Shown here in pieces: positions 9,615-16,299 of a DNA stretch of 19,389 bases; the first letter of the stretch is position 1; every line of letters starts with the position of its first letter. The translations under genes were made by a program, and so were the position numbers. A model generated the notes under the pieces. That model was not told where the DNA came from, searched no databases, and worked only from the letters and a program-made list of their open reading frames with translations. Source of the DNA: an uncultured Gammaproteobacteria bacterium (GTDB lineage Bacteria > Pseudomonadota > Gammaproteobacteria > Xanthomonadales > Xanthomonadaceae); the NCBI GenBank assembly GCA_946885735.1, contig CAMPGW010000057.1:1-19389 (forward strand), written 5' to 3'.

Positions 9615-10850
9615 ATGATCTCCCGTGCCCGCGCCTGTCTCGCCCTCCTGATCGCGTTCGCCGGGCTCTGCGAGGCATCGGAGCCTGTCGCCACCGTGCG
9701 CGTCGGCTTCAACCGCGATGGCATCGTATCGGTGCAGTCCGCGGGACTCGCCGACATCGCCGCCGGACGCGCCGTTACCGCGGACAGCCCGGTCCGGATC
9801 GCTTCGATCTCCAAGCTGGTGGTTGCCATCGCGGTGATGCGCCTCGTGGAGCAGGGCAAGCTCGACCTGGACGAGGATGTTTCCGCTGCGCTCGGCTGGA
9901 CCTTGCGCCACCCGAAGTGGCCCGGCACGCCGGTCACGCTGCGCCTGCTGTTGTCGCACCGCGCCAGCCTGACCGACGCCGCGGGTTACTGGCAGGTGCC
10001 CTTGGGCAGTCCGCTGCAGGCCTTGTTCGACGACCCGCGGGCATGGGACGACGCGCATGCGCCTGGAACCTACTTCCGCTATGCCAACGTCGGCTCGACC
10101 GTGGTGGCGTCGGTGATGGAGGCGCGCACGGGTGAACGCTTCGACCTGCTGATGGACCGCCTGGTGTTGCGACCCCTGGGAATCGCCGGCTGCTACAACT
10201 GGGAAGCCTGCGACGACGCCATCGCCGCGCGCGCCGTGGTGCAGTACGACGCCGAACGCAAGCCGGTGCGCGATGACAACCAGGGGCGCAAGCCGGAGTG
10301 CGCCGTCGCGCCTTCTGCGGACGGGAGCTGCGACCTTTCGCTGTGGAAACCCGGCCAGAACGGCGCGGTATTCTCGCCACAAGGGGGCTTGCGCATCTCG
10401 GCGATCGGCCTGGCGAAGGTCGGCCGGCTCCTGCTCGGTGAAGGCAGCGTCGATGGCGTGCGCCTGTTGTCGCCGGCCTCCGTGCGGGAGATGTTCGAGC
10501 CGGCATGGGTCTACCGGGACGGCAATGGCCTGCGCCATGAAGAGGATGACCAGGCCTCCGCCGACGAACCGAAGCGTGCGTTCTCCTGCCGCTACGGACT
10601 GTCGACCCGAACCCTCGCCACCAGGCACCCGGGCTGCAGGGACGATCCGTTCGGAGATGGCATCGAGCGGGTCGGCCATTCCGGCAGCGCCTACGGCCTG
10701 GTGTCGGGGCTATGGATCGATCGCGAGGGCGGCACCGGAGTGGCGTACTTCGCCACCGGCGTGCCCGACGCCGAGCCCGGACGGATTTCGGCGTTTTCCG
10801 CCGTCGAGGAAGAACTGGCGCGCGGTGTAGGAGCCGCTGCCACGCCATAA
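9615..10850 (+). CDS. Exported beta-lactamase-fold serine hydrolase (class C/DD-peptidase type)
   Basis: 411 aa. A Sec signal (ISRARACLALLIAFAGLCEA) precedes a Pfam Beta-lactamase-type domain. The three active-site motifs are present: SXXK as SISK (Ser64 nucleophile, Lys67), YXN as YAN (156-158) and HXG as HSG (355-357) in GHSGSAYG. The family includes class C beta-lactamases, D-alanyl-D-alanine carboxypeptidases, D-aminopeptidases and esterases, and the motifs alone do not choose among them. Six cysteines in the middle and late part (193, 199, 229, 239, 325, 341) suggest structural disulphides in the periplasm. The frame is open further upstream, but the ATG at 9615 starts the signal peptide. 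It diverges from ggt and ends at a strong terminator. A role in cutting D-amino-acid peptides is suggested only by context. Confidence 0.8.
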   Translation: MISRARACLALLIAFAGLCEASEPVATVRVGFNRDGIVSVQSAGLADIAAGRAVTADSPVRIASISKLVVAIAVMRLVEQGKLDLDEDVSAALGWTLRHPKWPGTPVTLRLLLSHRASLTDAAGYWQVPLGSPLQALFDDPRAWDDAHAPGTYFRYANVGSTVVASVMEARTGERFDLLMDRLVLRPLGIAGCYNWEACDDAIAARAVVQYDAERKPVRDDNQGRKPECAVAPSADGSCDLSLWKPGQNGAVFSPQGGLRISAIGLAKVGRLLLGEGSVDGVRLLSPASVREMFEPAWVYRDGNGLRHEEDDQASADEPKRAFSCRYGLSTRTLATRHPGCRDDPFGDGIERVGHSGSAYGLVSGLWIDREGGTGVAYFATGVPDAEPGRISAFSAVEEELARGVGAAATP

Positions 10851-10853
10851 CCC

Positions 10854-10879
10854 GCGGCTATGCGTGGCCGCTTTCTTTT
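10854..10879 (+). terminator. Intrinsic terminator after the serine hydrolase gene
   Basis: GCGGCTA (10854-10860) pairs with TGGCCGC (10865-10871), a 7-bp stem with one G-U pair and loop TGCG, followed by TTTCTTTT. It starts three bases past the stop codon and separates this gene from the dgcN operon. Confidence 0.85.
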
Positions 10880-10954
10880 CGATGGCGGAATTCGAAGCCA
10901 GCTACCAAGATTACTTCCACCCCTACGCCAGCAAACCGCCCCCAGGCCCAGCCC

Positions 10955-11995
10955 ATGTCGACCAACGCAGTTTCCGCCGACCGCAGCCTGTGGCCGCCGC
11001 CTTTCCTGCTCTACCTGGGCAACGCCCCGGACGAACTCTCGGGCAAGACCGCGCGCGGCCTCGCGCATTTCCGCCCGCAGTGGTGCGTGGGGCAGTTCCG
11101 CGGCCCGGACTGCAAGGCCTCGCTCCACCTGCCGGTAATGGACTTCGCGCAGGCTCGCGCCGCCGGCGCCAACACGATGATCATCGGCGTGGCCAACGCC
11201 GGCGGCAAGCTCGACCCCGCCGCGGTGCAGCACGCCGTCGCCGCGCTCGACGCCGGCATGAACGTCGCCTCCGGCCTGCACGACAAGCTTGTTTCCTACC
11301 CGGAGATCGTCGAGGCCGCCCGCCGCAACGGCCGCCACCTGTTCGATGCGCGCACGCCGCCGCCGGTGCCGGTCGGCGACGGCCGCAAGCGCGCCGGCAG
11401 GCGCCTGCTCACGGTCGGCACCGACTGCTCGACCGGAAAGATGTTCACCACACTTGCCCTTGAAACGGAGATCCGTGCGCGCGGCCTGGCGGCTGACTTC
11501 CGCGCCACCGGCCAGACCGGCATCTTCATCGCCGGCCGTGGCATGCCGATCGACGCGGTGGTCGCCGACTTCATCGCCGGTGGCATCGAGTGGCTGTCCC
11601 CGGCGCGCCACGACCAGGGCTGGGACCTGATCGAAGGCCAGGGCTCGCTGTTCCATCCCTCCTTCGCCGGCGTGTCGATGGGTTTGCTGCACGGCGCCCA
11701 GCCCGACGCGCTGGTGCTCTGCGACGAGCCCGGCCGCCCGCACATGCGCGGGCTTCCGCACTTCCCGATGCCGCCCCTGCGCGAGACGCTGGAGGCCAAC
11801 CTGGCCGCCGCGCGGCTGACGAACCCGGCAGTCGTCGCGGTCGGGGTTGCGCTCAATACGTCCAGGCTGTCGGCCGAAGCGGCCGACCGTGTCTGCGCGC
11901 AGACCGAGGACCTGCTCGGCCTTCCGGCCCAGGACCCGGTCCGCCACGGTGTGGCCAGGATCGTCGACAGGTGGCAGGCATGCTTCCCGGACTGA
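10955..11995 (+). CDS. dgcN: D-glutamate N-acetyltransferase DgcN (DUF1611)
   Basis: 346 aa. The sequence matches the DUF1611 family, now known as DgcN, which acetylates D-glutamate as the first step of the DgcN-DgcA D-glutamate pathway described in marine bacteria and haloarchaea. It has an N-terminal Rossmann-like part (FLLYLGNAPDELSGKTARGL, then TMIIGVANAGGKLDP and NVASGLHDKL) and a P-loop-type C-terminal domain with GTDCSTGK at 155-162. Later conserved blocks are FRATGQTGIFIAGRG, DLIEGQGSLFHPSFAGVS and DEPGRPHMRG. The protein should be cytoplasmic. The ATG at 10955 was chosen because the conserved sequence begins soon after; the ribosome site is weak. The end overlaps the dgcA start by 16 bp, which supports co-translation and joint function. 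Confidence 0.9.
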   Translation: MSTNAVSADRSLWPPPFLLYLGNAPDELSGKTARGLAHFRPQWCVGQFRGPDCKASLHLPVMDFAQARAAGANTMIIGVANAGGKLDPAAVQHAVAALDAGMNVASGLHDKLVSYPEIVEAARRNGRHLFDARTPPPVPVGDGRKRAGRRLLTVGTDCSTGKMFTTLALETEIRARGLAADFRATGQTGIFIAGRGMPIDAVVADFIAGGIEWLSPARHDQGWDLIEGQGSLFHPSFAGVSMGLLHGAQPDALVLCDEPGRPHMRGLPHFPMPPLRETLEANLAAARLTNPAVVAVGVALNTSRLSAEAADRVCAQTEDLLGLPAQDPVRHGVARIVDRWQACFPD

Positions 11996-12987
11996 CGCTC
12001 GAACCGGCCACCCACGCGCTGTCAACGCCGTTCCGGATCGCGCGCGGCGTGAGAGTCGCCACCGAAGTCGTGGTCGCGACGGTCAGCGACGGCGCCCATG
12101 TCGGCCGCGGCGAATCGCTGCCCTATCCCCGCTACGGCGAGAGCGTGGCCTCGGTCATCGCGGAGGCGACGGCCGTGGCCGATGCGATGGCCGGACCCGA
12201 TCGGCGCCGGCGCTGCGACCTGCTGCGTCCCGGCGCTGCGCGCAATGCGCTCGACTGCGCCCTGTGGGACCTGGAGGCGCGCCGGCAGGGCGTGCCGGTG
12301 GCCGAGCTGCTCGGGCGGCCGGGCACCTTGCCGATGCTTGCCAGCGCGCAGACCGTCAGCCTCGACACGCCCGAACGCATGGCGCGTGCCGCGACTGCGC
12401 TGCGCCACCTGCAGGTGGTCAAGGTCAAGGTCGACGCCAACGATCCTGCCAGCCTGATCCGCGCGGTGCGCGGCGAACTCCCCGCGGCGCGCCTGATCGT
12501 GGATCCGAACGAGAGCTGGGACATCGACCTGTTGCGCGCGATGCAGCCGGTGCTCGCCGACGCCCGCGTCGACCTGGTCGAACAACCGCTGCCGGCCGCC
12601 GAGGACGATGCACTGCAAGGCTTCGAATCGGTGGTGCGGCTGTGCGCGGACGAAAGCTGCCATGTCGCCGCCGACCTGGCCCGCCTGCGCGGGCGCTACC
12701 AGGTGGTCAACATCAAGCTCGACAAGACCGGGGGGCTGACCGCGGCCCTCGAGCTGCTGGAGGCGGCGCAGGCACAAGGCTTCGGCATCATGGTCGGCTG
12801 CATGATCGCGTCGTCGCTGGCGATCGCCCCGGCCTGGCATGTCGCGCGCCACGCCGAATTCGTGGATCTCGATGGGCCGCTCTGGCTGCGCGAGGACCAC
12901 CCCGGCGGCGTCGTCATGCGCGACGGCCTGTTGCAAGCGCCGTCTGCACTGCTTTGGGGCGGCGGCCTGCCGTTCGTTGCAACATAG
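11980..12987 (+). CDS. dgcA: N-acetyl-D-glutamate racemase DgcA (enolase superfamily)
   Basis: 335 aa, a member of the muconate-lactonising/dipeptide-epimerase group of the enolase superfamily. All catalytic positions are visible: KVK with Lys148 and Lys150, metal ligands Asp175 (IVDPNESW), Glu201 (DLVEQPL) and Asp224 (CADES), and the opposite-face Lys246 (VNIKLDKTGG). The spacing matches the L-Ala-D/L-Glu epimerase layout as remembered (K151, D176, E202, D225, K247). A plain dipeptide epimerase would be the alternative call. The 16-bp overlap with dgcN favours DgcA, which converts N-acetyl-D-glutamate to N-acetyl-L-glutamate, an arginine-pathway intermediate that can be deacetylated to L-glutamate. 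No deacetylase is in the window. The ATG at 11980 follows a GGCAGG ribosome site. Confidence 0.88.
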   Translation: MLPGLTLEPATHALSTPFRIARGVRVATEVVVATVSDGAHVGRGESLPYPRYGESVASVIAEATAVADAMAGPDRRRRCDLLRPGAARNALDCALWDLEARRQGVPVAELLGRPGTLPMLASAQTVSLDTPERMARAATALRHLQVVKVKVDANDPASLIRAVRGELPAARLIVDPNESWDIDLLRAMQPVLADARVDLVEQPLPAAEDDALQGFESVVRLCADESCHVAADLARLRGRYQVVNIKLDKTGGLTAALELLEAAQAQGFGIMVGCMIASSLAIAPAWHVARHAEFVDLDGPLWLREDHPGGVVMRDGLLQAPSALLWGGGLPFVAT

Positions 12988-13018
12988 CCTGCCGGAATTC
13001 TTGGAAAGGGGAGCTTCG

Positions 13019-14212
13019 TTGCTGCAACTCGACGCCGTGCAGAGCCTGGGTTTCGCGGGGTTGGCATTGTTCCTGGGCTATGCGCTGTGTCGGGCGATTC
13101 CCGTGCTCGGGCGCTACAACCTGCCGCCACCGGTCATCGGTGGGCTGCTGTTCGCGATAGCCGCGTGGATTGCGCACGACCGCGGCGCGACCTTGTTCAC
13201 CCTGGACACCGGGCTGCAAGCGCCCTTGATGATCGCGTTCTTCACGGCCATCGGCTTCAACGCAAGCCTCCTGCTGCTGCGGGTCAGCGGCAAGCAGGTG
13301 GTGGTGTTCCTGGCCTTGGCGACGGTGTTCGCGATCGCCCAGAACCAGCTGGGTATCGCGGTCGCCAAGGCGTTCGGACTGCATCCGCTGTTCGGCGTGC
13401 TGGCCGGCTCGACCACCCTGACCGGCGGCCCCGCCACCGGCCTGGCGTTCGCTCCGCTGTTCGAGCAGGCGGGCGTGCCAGGTGCGGCATCGATCGCCGT
13501 CGCGGCGGCCATGGGTGGCATCGTGCTCGGCGGCCTGGTGGGCGGACCGGTCGTCACCCTCTTGATCCGCCGCTTCGCCCTGGTCTCCAGCCGTCCGCAG
13601 GACCACATGGCGCCCGCCGACGATGTCCGCGTCGTCGCCCAGAGCGAGGCCCAGCGCGAGTACAGCGGCCTGAAGAGCGTCGTGACCATCCTGGTGGCGA
13701 TGTGGCTGGGATCCTGGGTCAGCGGCTGGATCTCGACCACGGGCATCACGCTTCCCGCCTACGTCGGCGCGATGCTGGTCGGCGCCGCGATCCGCAACAT
13801 CGACGACGCCACCGGCTGGATCGGCCTGTCGGTGCCCACGATCGAATTGATCGGCAACGTGTGCCTGGCGATCTTCCTGGCGCTGGCCCTGACCAACCTC
13901 AAGCTGTGGGAGCTGGCCGGCCTGGCCATGCCGCTGTTGATCAACCTCGGGCTGCAGATGCTGATGGTGTGCGCGTTCTGCCTGGTGGTGTTCCGGCTGA
14001 TGGGGCGCGATTACGACGCCGCGGTGATGGGCGGCGGATTCATCGGCTTCATGCTGGGTACCACCGCCAATGCGATGGCGGTCATGCGCACCCTGGTCGA
14101 GCGCTACGGCGCGGCGCCGCGCGCGTTCCTGGTCGCCCCCCTGGTCGGTGCGTTCTTCATCGATTTCACCAACGCCCTGATCATCACGGGCTACATCAAC
14201 TACTTCAAATGA
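13019..14212 (+). CDS. gltS: Sodium/glutamate symporter (GltS, ESS family)
   Basis: 397 aa, near the 401 aa of E. coli GltS, which imports L- and D-glutamate with Na+. It is hydrophobic throughout, with about ten membrane segments in two halves. The opening LGFAGLALFLGYALCR and YNLPPPVIGGLLF (the family's leaving-loop P-x-P-V-x-GG block) are clear, as is the C-terminal GTTANAMAVMRTLVERYG. The pore-loop signature reads GSTTLTGGPATGLAF where E. coli has a GGHGTG-type sequence. There is no ATG at the conserved N-terminus. The TTG at 13019, five bases after AGGGGAG, gives the right length and is the preferred start. It lies 31 bp after dgcA, so the operon pairs uptake with D-glutamate catabolism. 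Its stop overlaps an ATG (ATGA). Confidence 0.88.
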   Translation: MLQLDAVQSLGFAGLALFLGYALCRAIPVLGRYNLPPPVIGGLLFAIAAWIAHDRGATLFTLDTGLQAPLMIAFFTAIGFNASLLLLRVSGKQVVVFLALATVFAIAQNQLGIAVAKAFGLHPLFGVLAGSTTLTGGPATGLAFAPLFEQAGVPGAASIAVAAAMGGIVLGGLVGGPVVTLLIRRFALVSSRPQDHMAPADDVRVVAQSEAQREYSGLKSVVTILVAMWLGSWVSGWISTTGITLPAYVGAMLVGAAIRNIDDATGWIGLSVPTIELIGNVCLAIFLALALTNLKLWELAGLAMPLLINLGLQMLMVCAFCLVVFRLMGRDYDAAVMGGGFIGFMLGTTANAMAVMRTLVERYGAAPRAFLVAPLVGAFFIDFTNALIITGYINYFK

Positions 14213-14259
14213 CGCTGCCGGGTACCACGGTGGCTGATCGAGCTTTTTCCGGAGGTCTT

Positions 14260-15477
14260 ATGGTGGTGACAAGCGGGGGCCGTCATGGCCGGGTGGCGAC
14301 GCTGGCGGCAATCGCGATGGCGGTGGCGTCGACGATGGCGGCGGCCGCCGCACCGGCCCCCTCCGGCGCCGCGGATGCGCGACCGCGCGCGCGCGACGCC
14401 GGGATCGTCATCGGCGTGCTGCCGACCGGCCCGCGCAACGCCATCGTCGACGTGGCGGGCGTCGCCGTCGGCCATGCCACGGTCGTGGAGGGCAGCAACG
14501 TGCGCACCGGCGTCACCGCGATCCTGCCGCACGCCGGCGACCTCTACCGCGCGCGCGTACCGGCCGCGATCGTCGTCGCCAACGGCTACGGCAAGCTGCT
14601 GGGCGTCACCCAGGTCGAGGAACTGGGCGAACTGGAAACGCCGATCCTGCTCACCGGCACGCTCGGCGTCTGGCGCGCGGCGGACGCGCTGGTGGCCTGG
14701 CAGTTGGCGCAGCCAGGCATGGAAGAGGTGCGTTCGCTGAACCCGGTGGTCGGCGAAACCAACGACGGCTTCCTGAACGACATCCGCGCCCGTCCCATCC
14801 GCCCGGAACACGTGCGGCAGGCGCTGGCCGCGGCGTCCACGGAAAACGTCGAGGAAGGCGGCATCGGTGCGGGCACCGGCACCATTGCCTTCGGCTGGAA
14901 AGGCGGCATCGGCACCAGTTCGCGAAAGCTGCCGGAGTCCGACGGCGGCCATACCGTCGGCGTGCTGGTACAGAGCAACTACGGTGGCCGCCTGACCATC
15001 GCCGGCGTGCCGCTGGAGGGGAAGCTGCTGGATCCGCTCGCGGGCGCGTCGGCAGGCAACGAGGCACCGTCCGTCACCGGCGACGGCAGCATCATGATCG
15101 TGGTCGCGACCGATGCGCCGCTGGACGACCGCCTGCTGCGGCGGCTGGCGCGCCGGGCGCTGGTGGGTCTCGCCCGCACCGGATCGTCGATGAGCAACGG
15201 CTCCGGAGACTACGTGATCGCCTTCTCGACGGCGCCCGGGGTGCGACGGACCCAGGACGCGCCGCGCCAGCCACAGCCCACGGTGGCCAACGACGCGATG
15301 TCGCCCTTGTTCAACGCGGTCGCCGAGGCGACCGAAGAGGCCATCGTCAACTCGCTGTTCCGGGCGCAGACGATGAGCGGCCATCGCGGCACGCTGCCGG
15401 CACTGCCCCTGGAGCGCGTACTGCCCTTGCTGCGGCGCGATCCCGGCGCGAAGGCGCCGTCCTCGCCGATCCGGTGA
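14260..15477 (+). CDS. Exported P1-family peptidase (DmpA/BapA-like aminopeptidase)
   Basis: 405 aa. This is a peptidase family S58 (P1) protein, an Ntn-type enzyme that cleaves itself to expose a nucleophilic Ser. The predicted nucleophile is Ser315 in SNGSGDYVIAFST, giving Gly314-Ser315 cleavage as in Ochrobactrum DmpA. Other marks are GVAVGHATVVEG, RTGVTAILP, NPVVGETNDGFLND and GGIGAGTGTIAFGWKGG. Relatives act as L-aminopeptidases with D-amidase/D-esterase activity or as beta-peptidyl aminopeptidases. An Ala-rich signal peptide (RVATLAAIAMAVASTMAAAA) predicts export. The ATG at 14260 has a near-perfect ribosome site (GGAGG, 14251-14255); the ATG at 14209 overlaps the gltS stop and is the alternative. 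As the last gene of the dgcN operon it may supply amino acids for GltS. Its substrate is unknown. Confidence 0.85.
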   Translation: MVVTSGGRHGRVATLAAIAMAVASTMAAAAAPAPSGAADARPRARDAGIVIGVLPTGPRNAIVDVAGVAVGHATVVEGSNVRTGVTAILPHAGDLYRARVPAAIVVANGYGKLLGVTQVEELGELETPILLTGTLGVWRAADALVAWQLAQPGMEEVRSLNPVVGETNDGFLNDIRARPIRPEHVRQALAAASTENVEEGGIGAGTGTIAFGWKGGIGTSSRKLPESDGGHTVGVLVQSNYGGRLTIAGVPLEGKLLDPLAGASAGNEAPSVTGDGSIMIVVATDAPLDDRLLRRLARRALVGLARTGSSMSNGSGDYVIAFSTAPGVRRTQDAPRQPQPTVANDAMSPLFNAVAEATEEAIVNSLFRAQTMSGHRGTLPALPLERVLPLLRRDPGAKAPSSPIR

Positions 15478-15570
15478 TCCTCGAAGCGCGCACTTGACCG
15501 TTGCCTGGCAGGATGGGTGAATCCGGTGGCTTGTAGTCCAGGACTGACTTAACATTGAGCCGACGTTTTA

Positions 15571-15890
15571 GGGCCTATAGCTCAACGGTTAGAGCAGGGG
15601 ACTCATCGAAAGGTGCCGCCGGCCAGGAATGACCGGACGGGAACGGGATGAATTCAGGGAAACCGCAGCGGCAGCCGCAGGCTGGCCGGCGGCAATCCTG
15701 AGCCAAGCCGGCGGTACACCGCCGGAAGGTGCAGAGACTACCTGGGGGCTGCAGTGCCCTTGATGACAGGCTAGAGCGTCCCGCACCCCACCGACGCAAG
15801 TCGAGGGTGAAGAGATAGTCCGCTCCACGGGGAAACCCGCGGGTACAGCGAATCCCTTGGTTCCAGGTTCGAGTCCTGGTGGGCCCACCA
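15571..15890 (+). tRNA. ileX: tRNA-Ile2(CAU), split by a group I intron
   Basis: Exons 15571-15606 (36 nt) and 15851-15890 (40 nt) join to a perfect 76-nt tRNA with encoded CCA. The acceptor stem GGGCCTA pairs with TGGGCCC (one G-U), D stem GCTC with GAGC, anticodon stem GGGGA with TCCCT, and T stem CCAGG with CCTGG. The anticodon loop is CTCATAA. The anticodon CAU alone could be Met, but the body follows the E. coli ileX pattern (AGCAGG.GACTCATAATC..TTGGT) and has C4-G69 and C5-G68, known TilS determinants. This points to the isoleucine tRNA whose C34 is changed to lysidine to read AUA. The interruption lies after U36, so splicing is needed before use. A tRNA finder that does not model introns would miss it. 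Confidence 0.93.
15607..15850 (+). ncRNA. Group I self-splicing intron (IC3-like) in tRNA-Ile2
   Basis: 244 nt, with no ORF. P1: exon CAT plus C15607, a GAAA loop and GGTG, placing the obligatory U-G wobble at T15606/G15613. P2: 15616-15622 with 15633-15640, one bulged A. P3: CGGGATG (15644-15650) with CGTCCCG (15777-15783). P4: TTCAGG (15653-15658) with CCTGAG (15697-15702). P5: CCGC (15663-15666) with GCGG (15689-15692), extended by a further hairpin. P6a: CCGGCGG with CCGCCGG. P7 (guanosine site): GACTA (15736-15740) with TAGTC (15816-15820). P8: CACCC with GGGTG, capped by CGAC-GCAA-GTCG. P9: CGGG-GAAA-CCCG. The last base is G15850, as required. The conserved blocks AATCCTGAGCCAAG and GGTGCAGAGACTA match the Azoarcus and cyanobacterial tRNA introns. 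Confidence 0.93.
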
Positions 15891-15910
15891 CTTGCCGCAC
15901 CTTGAAGCCC

Positions 15911-15929
15911 CGATTCCAGGAAGGAATCG
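15911..15929 (+). terminator. Hairpin after the tRNA
   Basis: CGATTCC (15911-15917) pairs with GGAATCG (15923-15929) around AGGAA, 20 bases after the tRNA CCA. No T tract follows, so it may be a weak terminator or a 3' processing barrier. Confidence 0.35.
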
Positions 15930-15967
15930 CCGCCCATTCCAGCGGATCATGGTTCGCAGTCCTGAGC

Positions 15968-16279
15968 TCAGGTCCGCCCGTGCGACGCTGCCTGCAGGCC
16001 GTCCAGGATCACGACATTGCTCGTCGTGCCGTTGAACCGATGTACGACGATTGCCTGGTATTCGGGCGACCCGTACCAGCGAAGTGCATCCTCGCGACTC
16101 GGGAAGGCCAGAACCACCGTTCTGTCGTAGGGCCACGCGCCCTCCAATGGGTTCGGCGCATCCTGGGCGACCAGGACCTGGCCGTTGAACTTGCGAAAGA
16201 CATCCATGAAGGCGCGAAGATACGTCTCGTATTGCGCACGGTCGTGGACCGTCATGTTGTTGATGATGTACACGGTCAT
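15968..16279 (-). CDS. DUF1330 domain protein
   Basis: 103 aa, the usual size of DUF1330 proteins, small dimeric alpha/beta-barrel proteins of unknown function. The opening strand MTVYIINNMTV, the ARG-like helix DRAQYETYLRAFMDVF, then GQVLVAQDAPNPLEG and the PYDRTVVLAFPSREDALRWY block with YQAIV fit the family (R-x-V-V-L-x-F-P, then W-Y-x-S-x-x-Y). The ATG at 16279 has a GGAG ribosome site. Another ATG at 16300 overlaps the upstream GNAT stop (TAATG) and would add seven residues. It is the last gene of a three-gene minus-strand unit. A 12-base palindrome (15961-15972) spans its stop codon. Confidence 0.8.
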   Translation of the reverse strand: MTVYIINNMTVHDRAQYETYLRAFMDVFRKFNGQVLVAQDAPNPLEGAWPYDRTVVLAFPSREDALRWYGSPEYQAIVVHRFNGTTSNVVILDGLQAASHGRT

Positions 16280-16299
16280 CTCAGTCTCCAGGGAACTCA

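Noticed and set aside
11847..13160. Plus-strand frame overlapping dgcA (437 codons)
   Set aside because: Arg/Gly/Ala-rich shadow in another frame of dgcA; dgcA has all catalytic motifs.
15851..15890. tRNA 3' end as an integration site
   Set aside because: No integrase gene, no repeat of the tRNA 3' end and no foreign-looking segment follows; the genes on both sides look native.
15571..15890. Calling the CAU tRNA an elongator or initiator methionine tRNA
   Set aside because: The stem sequences follow the ileX pattern, including C4-G69 and C5-G68, and the paired first acceptor base pair rules out initiator tRNA.
15575..15937. Minus-strand frames over the tRNA and intron, with a peptide containing GLEPGT
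   Set aside because: They are the reverse complement of the tRNA exons and intron. Such tRNA-derived peptides are a known source of false hypothetical proteins.
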